Below are positions 31,270-43,672 of a stretch of 64,000 bases of DNA, piece by piece (within the stretch, counting starts at the first letter, position 1; every line of letters begins with the position of its first letter). This stretch comes from Chlorokybus atmophyticus (lineage: Eukaryota; Streptophyta; Chlorokybophyceae; Chlorokybales; Chlorokybaceae), in the NCBI GenBank assembly GCA_009103225.1, contig RHPI01002368.1, positions 1,034,831-1,098,830 on the forward strand, given 5' to 3'. Both the position numbers and the translations under genes were made by a program. The notes beneath the pieces are model-generated. The model was given only the letters and a program-made list of their open reading frames with translations, was not told the origin of the DNA and searched no databases.

Positions 31270-32910
31270 TGGGCACCATGACGCCAACATCGGTGAGCAC
31301 AATGGCGACAGCCACTGCTGTCACCGACTCTGCAGCAGTTGATCGCACCGGTCTCACTCCAGCTGCAGGAGCACCTGTGTCAGCGAGTGTTGAGACCACT
31401 CTCACACCACTGCCCGGCACTATCGCAACCACTGCCAGTGCCATCGTCGAGTCCGCTGCCATTGCAACGACGCGCGCAGCTACGATGCCCGCCCTCGACG
31501 CCACTCAGGCTGTCTCGCAAGCTCAGCAAGCTGAGCGCGCGTGGGAGACCATCATGCGTGGAGTAGATCCCACTACCATTGCTTTTTGGCGAGGAGGAGA
31601 GCGCACCACGCGCGTTGAACGCAATGATTGCGTTTTCCCCCTGCCTGAATATCACACCCTGGAAGAGCAGCCCCAGCGGCAAGTGGAGGATGAAATCCTC
31701 ACCGGCACGGCACGCCTCAAAGGCGAGACCGCGTCCTTGTGGTTAAAACATCTGTTGTGCTGGTGTTGGCCTTGCAGCTGTTTTGGACTCCACATGACAA
31801 CATGCAGACCGCGCCACGCCAGCCCGCACAAGTCCATCACGAGCCTTTTGAGCCAAGTCCGCTGGACACGCATTGAGATTGGCAACCCAGCATGCAGCAG
31901 CACATTAGTGATGCCGCTGACATGCCTTTGGGTACCGATGAAGCATCGAGGACCCTCACTAATCCTCGGCTTCAAGAGCGCTACGCCGCTCTGGAACAAG
32001 CGTTCACCTGGCGGCAAGACCAAAACGCCATCAATGCACGAGCGCAAGCCCTTACCCCTGCCCGTGCTTCCGTTCCTCAATCAACAATAGCTGGTCCATT
32101 GTCCAGCATCACACCTCTTACCGTCGAGACCAACATTGACCAGGCGAGGGCGCTGGCCCAACAAACCATGGGGTGGATTGCCCCGCTGCTACCCGCCTTG
32201 GTGGAAGATTTGCCTGACGAATAACGAGATCCAGGGAGAGGCTATCTTACAGCACAAAGGTATACGCAACGGGATGGAGCAGGCCTAGTTGGAGAACGGC
32301 AAGTTTGCATTGCCCTGTTGCAACAAGCAACCAAGCTACATCAACAAGAAGGCATTGGCCTGAAACAGATGATGAGAATGCGAGAAGGTGGCAATGTAGC
32401 GCCAGCGAGATTAGTGATTTGGCTTGTCACCAATCACCCCGCAGTCCCTTTGTTCGCATTTGGCACCAGATTGTCATGGCTGGACGCTTTCCTTCGCTTG
32501 CTATGGCAAGCCTATGACGAGGTGGCCTCGGCAGCCAACAATACTTTAGAAGGAGCTCATGGCGCCATACTGAGGTTGCATGGAGTGTAAACAGCGCAAC
32601 AACGCATACGCATTGCAGCTGCTTATAAACAGCATGTCCCACAGCCAGAGATCTACCTCACTGTGCGTGCACGAGCAACAACGGAGCTTGAAGTGGGGGT
32701 GGTCAATGGCAGATGGGATGCCTACATGCTAGGGATCCTAAGGGTTCCCACCATCACCCACGACACAAGAGCGCGGCTCCTGCGCGCACTGTATCTTCAG
32801 CCCATGCCTCAGAACCATTGCTGGAGGTGATGGTGTCAACAATCCAACAGCCACATGGGAAGGTACACTAGTCAGGGGAGCGGCTCATGCTGTACGCTGG
32901 ACATCATGTC
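31270..32910 (+). pseudogene. Gypsy A2 gag tail and unassigned region
   Basis: It contains AERAWETIMRGVDPTTIAF, ERYAALEQAFTWRQDQNAIN and PLLPALVEDLPDE, then TAA (32222-32224), then in the same frame RDPGRGYLT and KQMMRMREGGNVAPARL. Similarity to A1 13360-14034 is strong. Frameshifts occur at about 31740-31890 and near 32590 (TAA). No known domain is recognised. It is truncated by the repeat starting at 32911. Confidence 0.6.
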
Positions 32911-33344
32911 ACCGGTAGAAATGACCCCCCAACAGTTCGGCCTTGCCCTCAACTTAAATGGAGATCTAGCTATAACTTATCTTGGGATCCGCATGTAAGC
33001 AACGTATTGGATTTTGCATTTTTTCCTGCTGCAGCCACAACTTAGTTTAATATTTAGCTGCCATTAAGGTTAAGTAGTTGGTGTGCATTAAGTTCGGTAT
33101 CCGTCTTTTCTTGAACTTAATAATACCCACATCCTGTACTATTTTTCGGTTAAAACAAGTATTAAGGGGATCAGATTTGATGCGTGATTTAACCAAAAAT
33201 GTCGCAACGCAGCGGGGTTTGCGATTACATCGACAGGATTTGAACTTGTGCGGATGAAGCCTGTCGAGTTAACAAGACGCGACCTATGACCTAACCACCT
33301 ACCTACTAGTCTACAATGACACAAGACATTTAATATTGCGTTTG
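32911..33344 (-). repeat. Dispersed SINE-like repeat, copy 2
   Basis: It aligns with 938-1377 from ACCGGTAGAAATG to GCGTTTG. On the minus strand the tRNA-like end contains AGTTCAAATCC (B-box-like) and TAGACTAGTAGGTAGG (A-box-like). It adjoins gypsy A2 on the left, whereas copy 1 adjoins another gypsy fragment on the same side. Confidence 0.55.
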
Positions 33345-34419
33345 CTACTTAAAAAAGTGTGGTCAAGATCAGACTCTTTGGAAGAGGCGGGACACATAGA
33401 CAAACACTATTCGAATACGCGGCCTTGTGGATTTGTATCGTGAGAAGGCGGACCGTGATGACAATGCGGGTTAGAGCAAGCGTCCGCACTTCAAGTAGCA
33501 CACGGAGGTGTTGAGCGGCAAATTGAAGGTGGTGTGCAAGGCAACACATTCAGCTCAGTCTGGAAGCTCACAAAACCATGCGGAGCTGGCGCGTGCCACA
33601 AGGTGTCCGCACTCGTCGCACTAGTCGTGGAGAACGCAGCGCTAGCGGGGCTGCACACATAGCCGGCAAGAGAAAGGTTGTTTGTCATGAAGGATGATGA
33701 GGATGGAGGTGTGTACGCGTACTTGTTGTATAGCGCGGTATTGTACAATGTGCGACCCCGTGATGGCTACGGCAACTACTAGCCTATAGTGCATGGAAGG
33801 CGCACGCTCTATCAGCATCCACAACGGCGGTCTCTCCTTTAATACGAGGCAACGGGGTCCACATTGCAGCTTCGGAGGTTTGCAAAAGTGCTGGGGGTCA
33901 TGAGGAACTATTTATACCAGTTGATGTGCGTCGCCACACGGTATCGGCACATTCGACGGTGATGGTGGGAGGCCCTGCGCCTGTCACACCTATAGGGCAT
34001 GGCGTCTCACTCTTAAGTACTTACTTATAGTAGTAAGTCATGCTGTGTGTGAATTCCGCTTCATGTGTAGTGCTTGTGAGGTGTGCTGATGCACAGTGTC
34101 GGGCCTTGCGAACTTATGTGCTCCTCCGAGTCGATCCCAACTATATTGCCTAATGAGAACTTACGACAGTCTTTTTTCTAATGTATCTTATTTACTTGTG
34201 ACAATCACATGAAGGTCTGCAATTCAATCGGCACAGTGCTGAAGGCACTGCATACCTCCTGCATGTACATGCTTGTGTATGGGGAACACGAGTTATGACA
34301 TGAACAACACATGAATCACCCAGATGATGTGCACACTTGTGCATGCTGACTACTTCAACAAGACACCCTTTCTATGAACTTGGAGAGTCCCTGTTCTTGT
34401 GAGCAGTCTTCAACGGGAG
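33345..34419. other. No supported gene
   Basis: Short frames exist on both strands but none has a recognisable domain, splice structure or repeat partner within the window. Confidence 0.4.
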
Positions 34420-34610
34420 TGAGAAAGACCGTTGATACGCTTGCGGCAGCCCTCACACCGGTAGCCCTCAAATGACACTGTCTCCGTTGGAGGGTCGAGA
34501 CAGTAGTAGTGCATGCCCACCGCTGTTGCAACCATGGCACAGCTTTATGAGTGCGTCGTCATCGGCGCTGCCACACCTCTCACACTGCTTACTGCGGCTG
34601 GGGCGCGGAT
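34420..34610 (-). pseudogene. PHD zinc-finger relic
   Basis: The minus strand gives CERCGSADDDALIKLCHGCN and then, after about four extra bases near 34520, MHYYCLDPP and RCEGCRKRI. Together they form the Cys4-His-Cys3 spacing of a PHD finger, the module that reads histone tails in chromatin proteins. The insertion puts the two halves in different frames, so this is a broken gene fragment unless a very small unrecognised intron exists. I see no flanking exons. Confidence 0.55.
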
Positions 34611-36850
34611 GGCGTATCACAATGACGCCGAAGCTCGCAACATGCGGCAAGTAACATGGAGCGCGGTTTTTTATATAATGTTCTTAGTACGCTCGCCGTC
34701 GTTGCCAGTCAAGTCCAGCACTTGTGAACACCTTCAGCACCTTGTAGATGACTCGCTTGACGCTGATCATTGTTATGATGTCAAGGGCGTCGTGGGTCTG
34801 GGGGTCATGCAATAAACGTCTATTGCATGACCCTCTAAACGTAGTCGCCTGCTTTGAAGGGATGCTTGCGCTGCTTGTAGACATATACGGAATGTAGAAT
34901 CCACCACGTATGCGCTCGTAGCTCAGTGTGTTGCGGTGTTGGGTAATGCACAAGTTGCTCATAATCATAGAAATGGCGTGCGCGAACAAGTATGCGCGCT
35001 GTTGCACATCATGCAGCATCGCCACAGGGTTGTTTACATTATCCAACACGCCGCTGCGCTCCACCTTCTTTTGTGCGTAGAAGGAAAGGAATGGCTCACG
35101 GTGGAACAGCAATTGCAGGGCCTGTACATGCGCAACAAGGCCTTGCCATTACATGCAGCCCATCTCGTAGCATTGCGCATATACAATCCACATTTTAGTG
35201 GTGCTACAAGATGATCGGTGGCTTGTGTTAATATGGATTGTATGTAAGCACTGCTATTGAACAACACCATGACATGATTGCCGTAATCGCAATATAAAAC
35301 AATGCGCCGCTCATACATAATACGTTTATATATGAACTACAATTGCAACCCCGATGACCATGCCCACATGGCTTGCACCCTGCAAGATCGATTTTTCATC
35401 CAATGATATCATTAGATGATTCGCATAGCTGCATGACGCAATCATGCGCACGTGGTGGTCACGAGTGATGAGCAGCGGACGTCCCACATCTGCGTAACGG
35501 CTATATATAACCATATCATCCACTTGGTTATCGGCATCAACACTCCACATTGCACTCAAGGCCACGCCATAACATAACATATATTAAAGACGTATTCGAC
35601 ATTGGCTGTTTAACCCATCTCGATAAGTCTCATATAGCGTCAAAGACACTCACAAAAAGGCTATGTCAAGAAGCTGATAGAGCATTGCTTTAGCAAATGC
35701 GAGTCTTATACACATCGTACTCACATCTAATGTATGCATTGTACCNNNNNNNNNNNNNNNNNNNTCCCCCCCCCCCCCCCCCCTCCCCGCAAATATCAAT
35801 CTACCGTAGTGGGGCTTTATTGGTTAAAGGGATTGTATTGTAACGATACCGTATTACTTTTGGGAATGTGCAATACACATCAAGCATTGCAAAGGTAGAG
35901 TGAGAGCTGAGTTGTACCACAGCAACTACTTGCTTAGGCAAGTCGCTGGTGCGTGCGCTTGCTAGATTTGGGATCAGTGGGCTAAAAGGCCGGCACAGTC
36001 TTAGAATGAGACGCGACGCGTGCTTGCTTGGCAACGTGCGCCTTGCTCGGTTGTCGGTAGGCGAGACTCAGGCCTATGTTGCGCGGTGCTTTTATCCATA
36101 GATAGGTGTAGGCTACACCTAACGCAGTTCAGCATACGCAGCTGGAGGCGACGGTCCCAACCCACTTGCAACGGCCACCTTGTAATCTAAAGCGTTGCCA
36201 GTGTATCTGCATCGCTTCTGTCGTGATATCTCTCAGTCGGTTGTGTCCCTCCGCACGCAGACTTTCTTCCAATTGACTTAAGGCAGCATGGCAGGCTACA
36301 AGCCTGCCAGGGGCGCAGGGCCCACCGCTTTACCGTTCGATTCGCATCTGCTAGCGGCATAGAAGTTTGTATCGCAGCGTAGTAAATAACTTCACGGCTC
36401 TATCTTCGCGTCGACATGCTCCGGTTCTGTGAAGTCCCGTCGAGTAGGCTTAGCGTAAGCTTAGCGGTTGCGAGTGGCGACACCAAGCAGGCGACTGCGG
36501 GCAAAGCTTGCCGGTAATGTTGTTTGTTCATTACCGGGCGCAGATGAGCTGGCGGCGGCAGCTCAGCCTCAGCGTGGCAGGCGGTAATGCTCGCCGCAGC
36601 ACACAGACACGTATGCACGGCATACTGTCGTGCTAGCTAGTCTTAGCTCTTGGTATGCAGCACGTGCAAGGCGGCTGTTTAGGCCTAGGTCTGCCTTGGT
36701 TGCATGCACGCCTTGCTGCTTTGCGCACGTGTATGGCTGTGCGGGGCCTCCATTGTAGCTATATTGTAGCTATAGGAGTGAAAGCTTGCCGCAGCTCCAC
36801 GCCGAGCAACACACGGACGCACGTGTTTCATGGCGTGCTGTCGAGCGGTT
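34611..36850. other. Mostly non-coding; sequence gap at 35746-35764
   Basis: Minus-strand frames at 34684-35112 and 35326-35580 are open and not repetitive, but I recognise no family and see no clear splice pattern. A run of 19 Ns (35746-35764) is followed by a poly-C run. The remainder has no identifiable feature. Confidence 0.4.
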
Positions 36851-36883
36851 TTGAGAACCAGGCGGAGTAGCTCAGGCCAAGGG

Positions 36884-36890
36884 TATAAAA
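36884..36890 (+). promoter_or_regulatory. TATA box of the VWD-like gene
   Basis: TATAAAA lies in AGGGTATAAAAGCACTGCC, about 160 bp before the ATG at 37051, the expected orientation and distance for a promoter with a short 5' UTR. Confidence 0.6.
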
Positions 36891-37050
36891 GCACTGCCGG
36901 CGCAACGCCCTTCTTCATACAGCCGCGGGACAGGTAACGCAGCTGCTTGACGCCATTGCATGCCTGCCTGCCTGCCTACTTGCTCTTGCGTGTCGTGGAC
37001 CATCAACCCTTGCTTCTGTTGCGTACTTGCAGGCCTGGGCGGCCGTCACG

Positions 37051-39255
37051 ATGGCTTCCCCCAAGCCGGCATGGCCACTGTCGTGCACGTGCGCCATGGT
37101 GCTGATGCTGTGCGCTGCGTTCCTCTTGCAACCGGCCGTCTCTGCGCCGTCCAAGGTCGGCGTCGGCCCAGGTGGCCCCCCGCCACCGGCGAAATCCCGC
37201 TACTACTCGGCGAATGTCAAGCGCAGTATTACAGCATCGGACCCCAACGCCACTGTGGTAAGCAATCAGCAACAACCTGCAGCGGTGGCCAGCGGATGCT
37301 TATGCTCACTCTGTTCCTGCGTCTGTGGCAGGTGACCGAGACAATCACGGTGCTGTTCGACTTCGGGGCCTCGTACAGCCTGTTGATCATTGTGCGCTAC
37401 GACTTCGGGTCTGACCCCTCGGTGCCCGTGCCAAAGGACTTCCATACGAGCATCAAGTTCGTGTTCGACGACGCCGAGTTCCCCCTCCCAAAGCTCACCG
37501 ACCAAGACGTCTTGTTCGTGGAGGGCAGCACGCCCAACATCATCGCCTACGCTCTCCTCTACGACCTCCCCGACGTGAGTGCCGGCCCTAACACATGCGC
37601 ATATATAAGCGGCCCATGCATGTACGTGTTGTGCCAGCGCGCGTGCAAAGTCTGAGTGTGTGTTCACGTCTCAGGTGAAGACGGCAGCGAGCAAGGGGGG
37701 AGCCCGTAAGCTGCTTGCCGCGTTGGATTCAGTGCCTGCTCCAGCCCCCGCCGCCACAGAAGAGTACTACACGTTTCTGACAGGCGTGGAGAAGGAGGCG
37801 TACGACTATGCCCTGTACACCCCCGGGTACAGCCCGCTGGCGGCCAAGTTCCTCACCAACTACTTCAATGTGACCCTGGCCAAGGACGCAAGCTCGCAGA
37901 CGGCGTCCGCATCTGCCGCGACGGTGGAGGACCACACTACCAACAGGAAAAAGGGGAACAAGGGCAAGACTACTCCAAAGCCCCCGCCCAAGCAGAACCC
38001 CCCTCCCACACCCCCCCAAAAGAAGAATCCCCCACCATCCCCGCCTGACAGCTCCGGCGGATGGTTTTCAAACTTCTTGAATAAATTTCACTTTCATTAT
38101 CACTACGGTTACAGTTTCGAATTTGGCGGAGGTGCGTACATCCACCTTTATGCTATCGGGGAATGCATGCACTGCTCACCATCTAGGTACACATGTGAGC
38201 ATCATGTTGTGTTTGCATTGCAGCCGGCTCTGGCAAGAAAGACCCGCACTTTGTGGGTTTCCACGGCCAAGTCTTCAACTTCCAAGGCACCAACAATGGC
38301 GCATCTGGTTGCGACTACGTGCTCGTCTTTGATCTGCAGACCAACCTGGCCGTAGTGGCGCACTTCTCCGAGCGCGACCTCTACCGCGGTGGACGGACCA
38401 ACGAATTCCGCACGTACATGACCGCGATGGCGGTGCACGCGCCTGGTGTCGACCTGGTTGTTGCACACGACAATATCGTGGGCTCCCGCAACGAAAGCAG
38501 CCAGGGCCTTGTGGTGACCTCACGCGACGGTCATGTGCTGGCGGGTATTGACGCGTGCGCCAATGACGCCTGCGTTGTATTCCGACGCCAGGTAGGCCAT
38601 GCAGCAGTTGGGCCTAGGTGGGGCGAAGCAGCTCACGCTCACGCTCATGCTGTCTCTTGGGCAGGGTGATCTGATCACGGCGGTCACGATAAAGACGGAG
38701 GTCGCGGAGGTGGTGGTGTACGCCAACTTCTACGGGCTGGACTTGGACATCCCCTTCATCCAGGCGTCGCCGGAGATCGATGGCGTTCTGGGCCAGACCG
38801 CACGCGAGGGCGGCGGGATGGTTGGTGATGGCGAAAACGGTGCCGGCGTCATCCGAGGCTCGCCCAGCGACTATGGTGAGTGTACACGTAGTTTCCACTA
38901 TCAGCTCGAGCTTTGTTGTCACTGACAGTACTGTATGCTGCGGTTGGCAGAGGTGCAGGGCCTGTTTGACTACGACACCTTTGCCGCGCGCAAGGTAGCT
39001 GACCGCAACGCAGCTGCGCTCGGCGACAGTGATGCTGGTGCCTGGGGTGATGATGATGACATCGCTGGCATTGACCGTCGCAGTATGATGGAAATCAAGC
39101 CTGTGGCCCTGCGTGCCTCAGCAGGTGCGCGTGTGCACGTGCAAGTGTGTGAGAATGACATGTGTGTCAGTGGATGTCTACACGTGCGATGGTGGTGCAG
39201 GCGAGTCAGTCAACTGACTACTGCTGTTGCTGCGCAGGATACGCTACTGGTGAGT
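37051..39255 (+). CDS. Secreted protein with Pro-rich linker and VWD-like domain
   Basis: Exons read 37051-37257, 37332-37574, 37675-38131, 38224-38591, 38665-38875, 38951-39124 and a short last exon from about 39238 (TGA near 39253), all with GT-AG introns in compatible phases. Residues 1-32 form a signal peptide (VLMLCAAFLLQPAVSA). Residues about 255-285 are a Lys/Pro linker (PKPPPKQNPPPTPP) like hydroxyproline-rich wall glycoproteins. Exon 4 starts a KDPHFVGFHGQVFNFQG motif typical of VWD-like and plant root-cap domains, followed by DYVLVFDLQTNLAVVAHF. The predicted role is an extracellular matrix or cell-wall protein; this is inference. The last exon is uncertain: retaining the final intron would end the protein at TAA 39322-39324. 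Confidence 0.75.
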
Positions 39256-39324
39256 GAGAGTGGCGGGAGGAGGATAGAGTACCGCTCAGTGTGCACCTGT
39301 GGTGTATTTGACGTAGGTGAATAA

Positions 39325-40920
39325 GCTGATAATCGGCACCTTCTAGACCCCGTAGACCCGACCCAAGAAAGTAGACAAGAGCGAGCAGTATTGCTACACC
39401 CAAGTTACTTTGCAACAAACTGGTTGGACTTAGGCGAGACATATGCATGCCGGTCCCTAATATAAGATTTGGGTGATGATTCCAGCTATTCTAGATACGC
39501 ATCAGATGCAGGATGTGTTGCTGATACTGCATGCAGAGTAAGCTCAACGTTGTCCTTGTCTTTGCTGGCCTCAAGGTGCTTCACTGGCAGTAATATGCCA
39601 TGTGCATGTGGTGACACTGTGCATGGCAAGCTTTAACTTTGTCTTCGTGTTGGCTGGTGCCTTCTTCCATGCATGTATTAGCAGACATTGCTCGCTCATG
39701 TGTAACTGCTCAAACCACCCTTCGTGACAAGTGTCTTTGCCAGCCATTCCCACGCTGTTGACATTCTTATTCTAGGAGTTAAGGTCGTGCTAATAATGCT
39801 GCACATTTTTAAAGCAAAAGCTACCGACTGCAGGTTGCTGCAGTAAACATCCTACCCAGCAAATTGGGCTGCGATCTACACATACACATGCATGCGCTGC
39901 ATACACACAGGGACTACCTGTGTGAAGGGATAATGCCTTTCACAACACATGTATACAGGTATGGGCGATGCACTTGTTGAACATACCTACAGACATCCTC
40001 AAAGGACGCACATTGTCAACGCGACTGTGCAAATTTACATCACAGCATACTCACCGACATTCATACTTATCACAAACTCGCATGCATGCACGCTCGGCAA
40101 GCACAGCAGGCACATGCGAACGCGTGCGCGCAGCAGCTTCACATACTCGCCTTGAGTCACTACTCTCAGTACAAGAGTACAGCGACTGTTTACTTGGACT
40201 GCCATGCGCATCCACACAATCTTAGGAACACAGTGTTTGCAAGTAGGCACAGTCTCTTGTTAGAGATCAACATACGCATACATACATGCATGTCAGCAAG
40301 TTAGCAATCCCTGTCCTAATGTATAGATCATACGCACAGTTCATGTCCGAACTTGCTGCTTTAACTGCCGTCGCTTGCATGCTCATCTATTTGTTGTGAC
40401 GCCCCACCCCAACCATTGTGAGCAGCATGGCTAGCTGCTGCATAACTGTCTGTCTCGACTGCATTGCAGCGCATGACGTTGATGGTGAGATCTACAGAGC
40501 TTCGCCTCAGCAATGGCAGTGGCTTAGATGCTGTCTCTAGCGCTTCTGGCTGCATGCGCCTCCGCCCTCACCGTGAAGGACTTGTCACGCAAGCGGTCCA
40601 GAAGGGGCAACCTTCTCTTTGATGCTTACAGTCAGGCACCATTCCCGCGCTACCAGCATCAGGAGGCATTCCACTCAGCTATGCCTACAGCCAGGCATCG
40701 ACCCCGGCTATTAGCATGGGTCTCGCGCGACACTGAGCAGTTGTGAGTCAATCCTAGTAGGTACCTAGTACAAGTCATAGCCCGTACTAGCTGATCCGTT
40801 GTGAGTTTGACCTAGGCCTTGTTTAGGTCATTGCGTAAACTAGCCGTCGGCTTTAAACTGCACAGTTGTCACTTACGTGTAGAGGCTTACTACTTAGCCT
40901 CTGTACACTTTATTTATTTT
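39325..40920. other. Intergenic stretch
   Basis: A frame at 40528-40746 starts with a signal-peptide-like MLSLALLAACASALT, but it is only 72 codons, has no recognised domain and could be chance. Otherwise nothing is supported. Confidence 0.35.
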
Positions 40921-41022
40921 CTTTAACCTAAACAAGAGAAATGTATCAAGAAGAAACATGTACGAGTTGGAGGCAACAAAAGGGCTAATACATGCTAATC
41001 AACAGAGAACACATCACGAACA

Positions 41023-41561
41023 CTAGTATCTAGTGCATGCCAGTGTATCCGAGGAAGAGGAGAAGCGCAAGCTGTAGAGCAGAGGATAGAGCGGCGAGCC
41101 CACAAGTCCGTGAAGGCTGTGAAGCGAGCAAGTCAAATGTCTTCCAGCGGCGAGGACGTGACTAGAAGCCACTCCTCCTTGGCCCGAACTTGAACACTGG
41201 AAGCGAGAGAGCACACAATGACAGTCGAGGAGGGGGAGGAACCTGAGTACATCATCGAACGCCTGGCCACCCAGATGTGCCAGAGAGTCAATGCGCAAAG
41301 AGTCGACCACATTGGACAGAGCTGTGTGTGAGAACTAGGAAACGAAGCGTGAAACATGAGCTAGGAAAAGGAGAGGGGAAAAGGGGAGCCGCCAAGGCGT
41401 CTCCATAGAGCAGGGACCCAAGCCCAGACTGCACGAACCAGCGAGCAGCAAAGGAAGAGGTGCTCGAGAGTTTCAAGACATTGCAGAGAGCATGACATAC
41501 ACTCCCTAAAAAAGTTCATCTTGGCGCGCCTGTCACCTGTGTGCATAACACTCAGCGGCAA
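41023..41561 (-). pseudogene. LINE ORF2 C-terminal Cys/His region
   Basis: It reads CMSCSLQCLETLEHLFLCCS and VRAVWAW, a CX2C...ETxxHLFxxC arrangement found at the end of many L1-type ORF2 proteins. It is joined to the RT fragment near 41545 without the palm YxDD and thumb sequence. Frames change again towards 41023. Confidence 0.7.
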
Positions 41562-42373
41562 GGATGAAAAGAGAGGGAGCCAATGGACAGCCCTGTCTCA
41601 CACTGCGGTGCAGAGCGAAGGGAGAAGACAAGTGGCCGTTCACTAGCACCGAGCTCCAGCTCCCCCCATTCATCGTGCGTACCCATTGCCGAAAGGTCGG
41701 GCCGAAGCCCAAATGCGAGAGCGCGCCGTCTAGAAAGTGCCCGTCTAACCGGTCAGATGCCTTCCCAAAGTCTAGCAGGAGAGGAGCACCGTGCTGCCCT
41801 GTGTGCGCACGCTGCACACACAGGGCAGCGTATAGCGTCCAGGGCCACTAGCACATTGTCCAGGATGTACCTGTGGCGTACAAAGCCTGCCTGCAACGGG
41901 TGGACTGCCGTAGGAAGCACAGGCGCCACGCGAACTGCTAGGGCTTTGGCCAGAATCTTGTAGTGGGTGGGCAGCAGCGTGATGGGCCGCCAGTTGCGAA
42001 GGTCAGACTGTTCTCTCCTTTCTTGTGCAACATGAGGATGACCCCCTCGCGCTGACCTTCACCCAACTGCCCTTCCGCTAGAACATGTTGAGTAAAGAGA
42101 ATATTCCTCCCGTAACAGCGGCCATGCAGTCTGCCAGAACGCCGTGGTGAGGCCGTCCTTGCCTGGGGCTTTGTGCGGGGGCATGCTCTGTAGTGCAGCG
42201 TGCAACTCAAGCAGTGTCAGTGGAGACTCCAAGACCTGAGCTTGTTGAGCGGAGACCTTCCTATTCAATGCCTGCCAACACTGTCGGGCTGCAGCTGCCT
42301 TTGCTGCTGGCGGGGAGGGCGAGGAGGTGTATAGCTTGTGATAGAGCTGCTGAGACCTCGTCCAACATACCAC
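41533..42373 (-). pseudogene. LINE reverse transcriptase, incomplete
   Basis: LQSMPPHKAPGKDGLTTAFW marks the start of the RT domain. A shift follows near 42060, then LLLDFGKASDRLDGHFL, HLSSPFALHRSVRQGCPLAP and SLFILAAE. The YxDD motif that should follow is missing, so the copy cannot reverse transcribe. Confidence 0.85.
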
Positions 42374-42496
42374 TAATGCTGGTCACCGGTGTTGGCAAGG
42401 TCTTATGGGCATGAGTGACAAAATGAAGCACGTGCGCATGAGTGTGAAAACGGCCTTGGGAAAGAAGAAGGAGGTCATCCGCTCCCCTTCAAGACG

Positions 42497-43672
42497 TCAG
42501 CGGGCGCTTGAGCGTATGGCAGCACCTTTTTGCAGCACCCGAGAGAGTGCACCTAGATTAGTCAGCAGACGGGAGTGCTCTAGTTGAATGGCTGTGTCTC
42601 CAGGACTAGCAGACAACGCCGCATCACATCTGCCCAGCTGGTCCTGCAGATGATGTAGCTGCCTGTTGTGTTGTTGCCGTACAGTGTGCCAGTGCTTCCG
42701 CGCCATCATGGCAACCTTCGCAAGCCCAGCTTCAAACCATCGTATGTAGGCCTGCCTGGAGTGCGGAGAGGTAAGCCGGTGCAGCTGCCACAGACTTTCC
42801 AACTCTGCCATAAAAGAAGAACGCTTGAGAAGAGCGGGGTTGAGCTTCCACAAGCCCGGGCCCTGGTCCACATCCAAGCCAGAGCGTATAGATAAATGCA
42901 CTGGCTTATGGTCAGACAGCCACTCCTCCTGCAGGATTGAGGAGCTGTCAAAGAAAGTACTGAGAGTGGCGGAAGCATAAAACCGATCAAGGCGCGCAAG
43001 CCTGCGGCCTGTCCTCACGCCTGTTGTCTCAAGTGAAGGCGCGAGTGCCAGAGTTGCAGCTGCGCCACACATGCAAGGCCATCTCCCCCACCATTGCATG
43101 AAGACCACCTGCGTCTTCCATGCTAGAGAGTCTACCATGGCGAGAGCGATCCTCATCCACATCCTCCACACAGTTCCAGTCACCACCCAGCAAGTACCAA
43201 TCCGTGTGAGGGAGGAGAGAGGGGAGTGTAGAGAAGAAAGCGTCTCTGGCCTCTCGCGTGTCCAAGGGTGCGTACACACTGGCGAGGAGAAGGACTCCAC
43301 CAAACCAACGAACACGCACCCAACAGCATCTAGCAGGGACGGCCACGCCTGTGTCGATGATATAGTTATGCCAAGCTGGTGGGCACAGGATTGCCACCCC
43401 CCCGCGTGTGCCTTCCGCAGGGCCCACACACTCGTGCCCCGCCAACAACATTTCGCCGTCCATTGGGCAGCTGGTGACGTTCCTAGTTTGGTCTCTTGCA
43501 ACAGAAGGACTCCATCCTTCGACAAAGACCATGAGCGAAAGCGGGTGATTGCCGATATGCGACGCCGACCATGCGAAGATGCACCTGCCAAGCTTGACTG
43601 ATTGCCGTTCCTGCCTTGAACATTCCACGTCCACACGGAGAACGTGGACGTGAGACTTGAAGACGCTTGCAT
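42497..43672 (-). pseudogene. LINE ORF2 start and APE endonuclease
   Basis: It begins ATG at 43672-43670 and reads VWTWNVQG and GVLLLQETKLG. It then shifts frame (to the frame covering about 43450-43030) for GTRGGVAILCPPAWHNY, ASVYAPL and LLGGDWNCVEDVDEDRSR, and returns to the first frame for LARLDRFYAS and EEWLSDHKPVHLSI. WN, ETK, GGDWN and SDHxP are the AP-endonuclease motifs that nick target DNA. Two frameshifts inactivate it. Confidence 0.85.

Larger units (their letters stand above)
28597..32910 (+). mobile_element. Gypsy element A2 (partial)
   Basis: It is a second copy of the A1 family: 3' part of LTR/leader (28597-28833), gag (28834-31230), gag tail (about 31270-32224) and the unassigned region (32225-32910). 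It ends at the SINE-like repeat before any protease, methyltransferase or reverse transcriptase. It is useful as the unoccupied reference for the copia-1 site and for judging which A1 lesions are recent. Confidence 0.8.

Noticed and set aside
34684-35580. Open minus-strand frames that might be a viral or unknown gene.
   Set aside because: No motif, family resemblance or splice structure supports a call.
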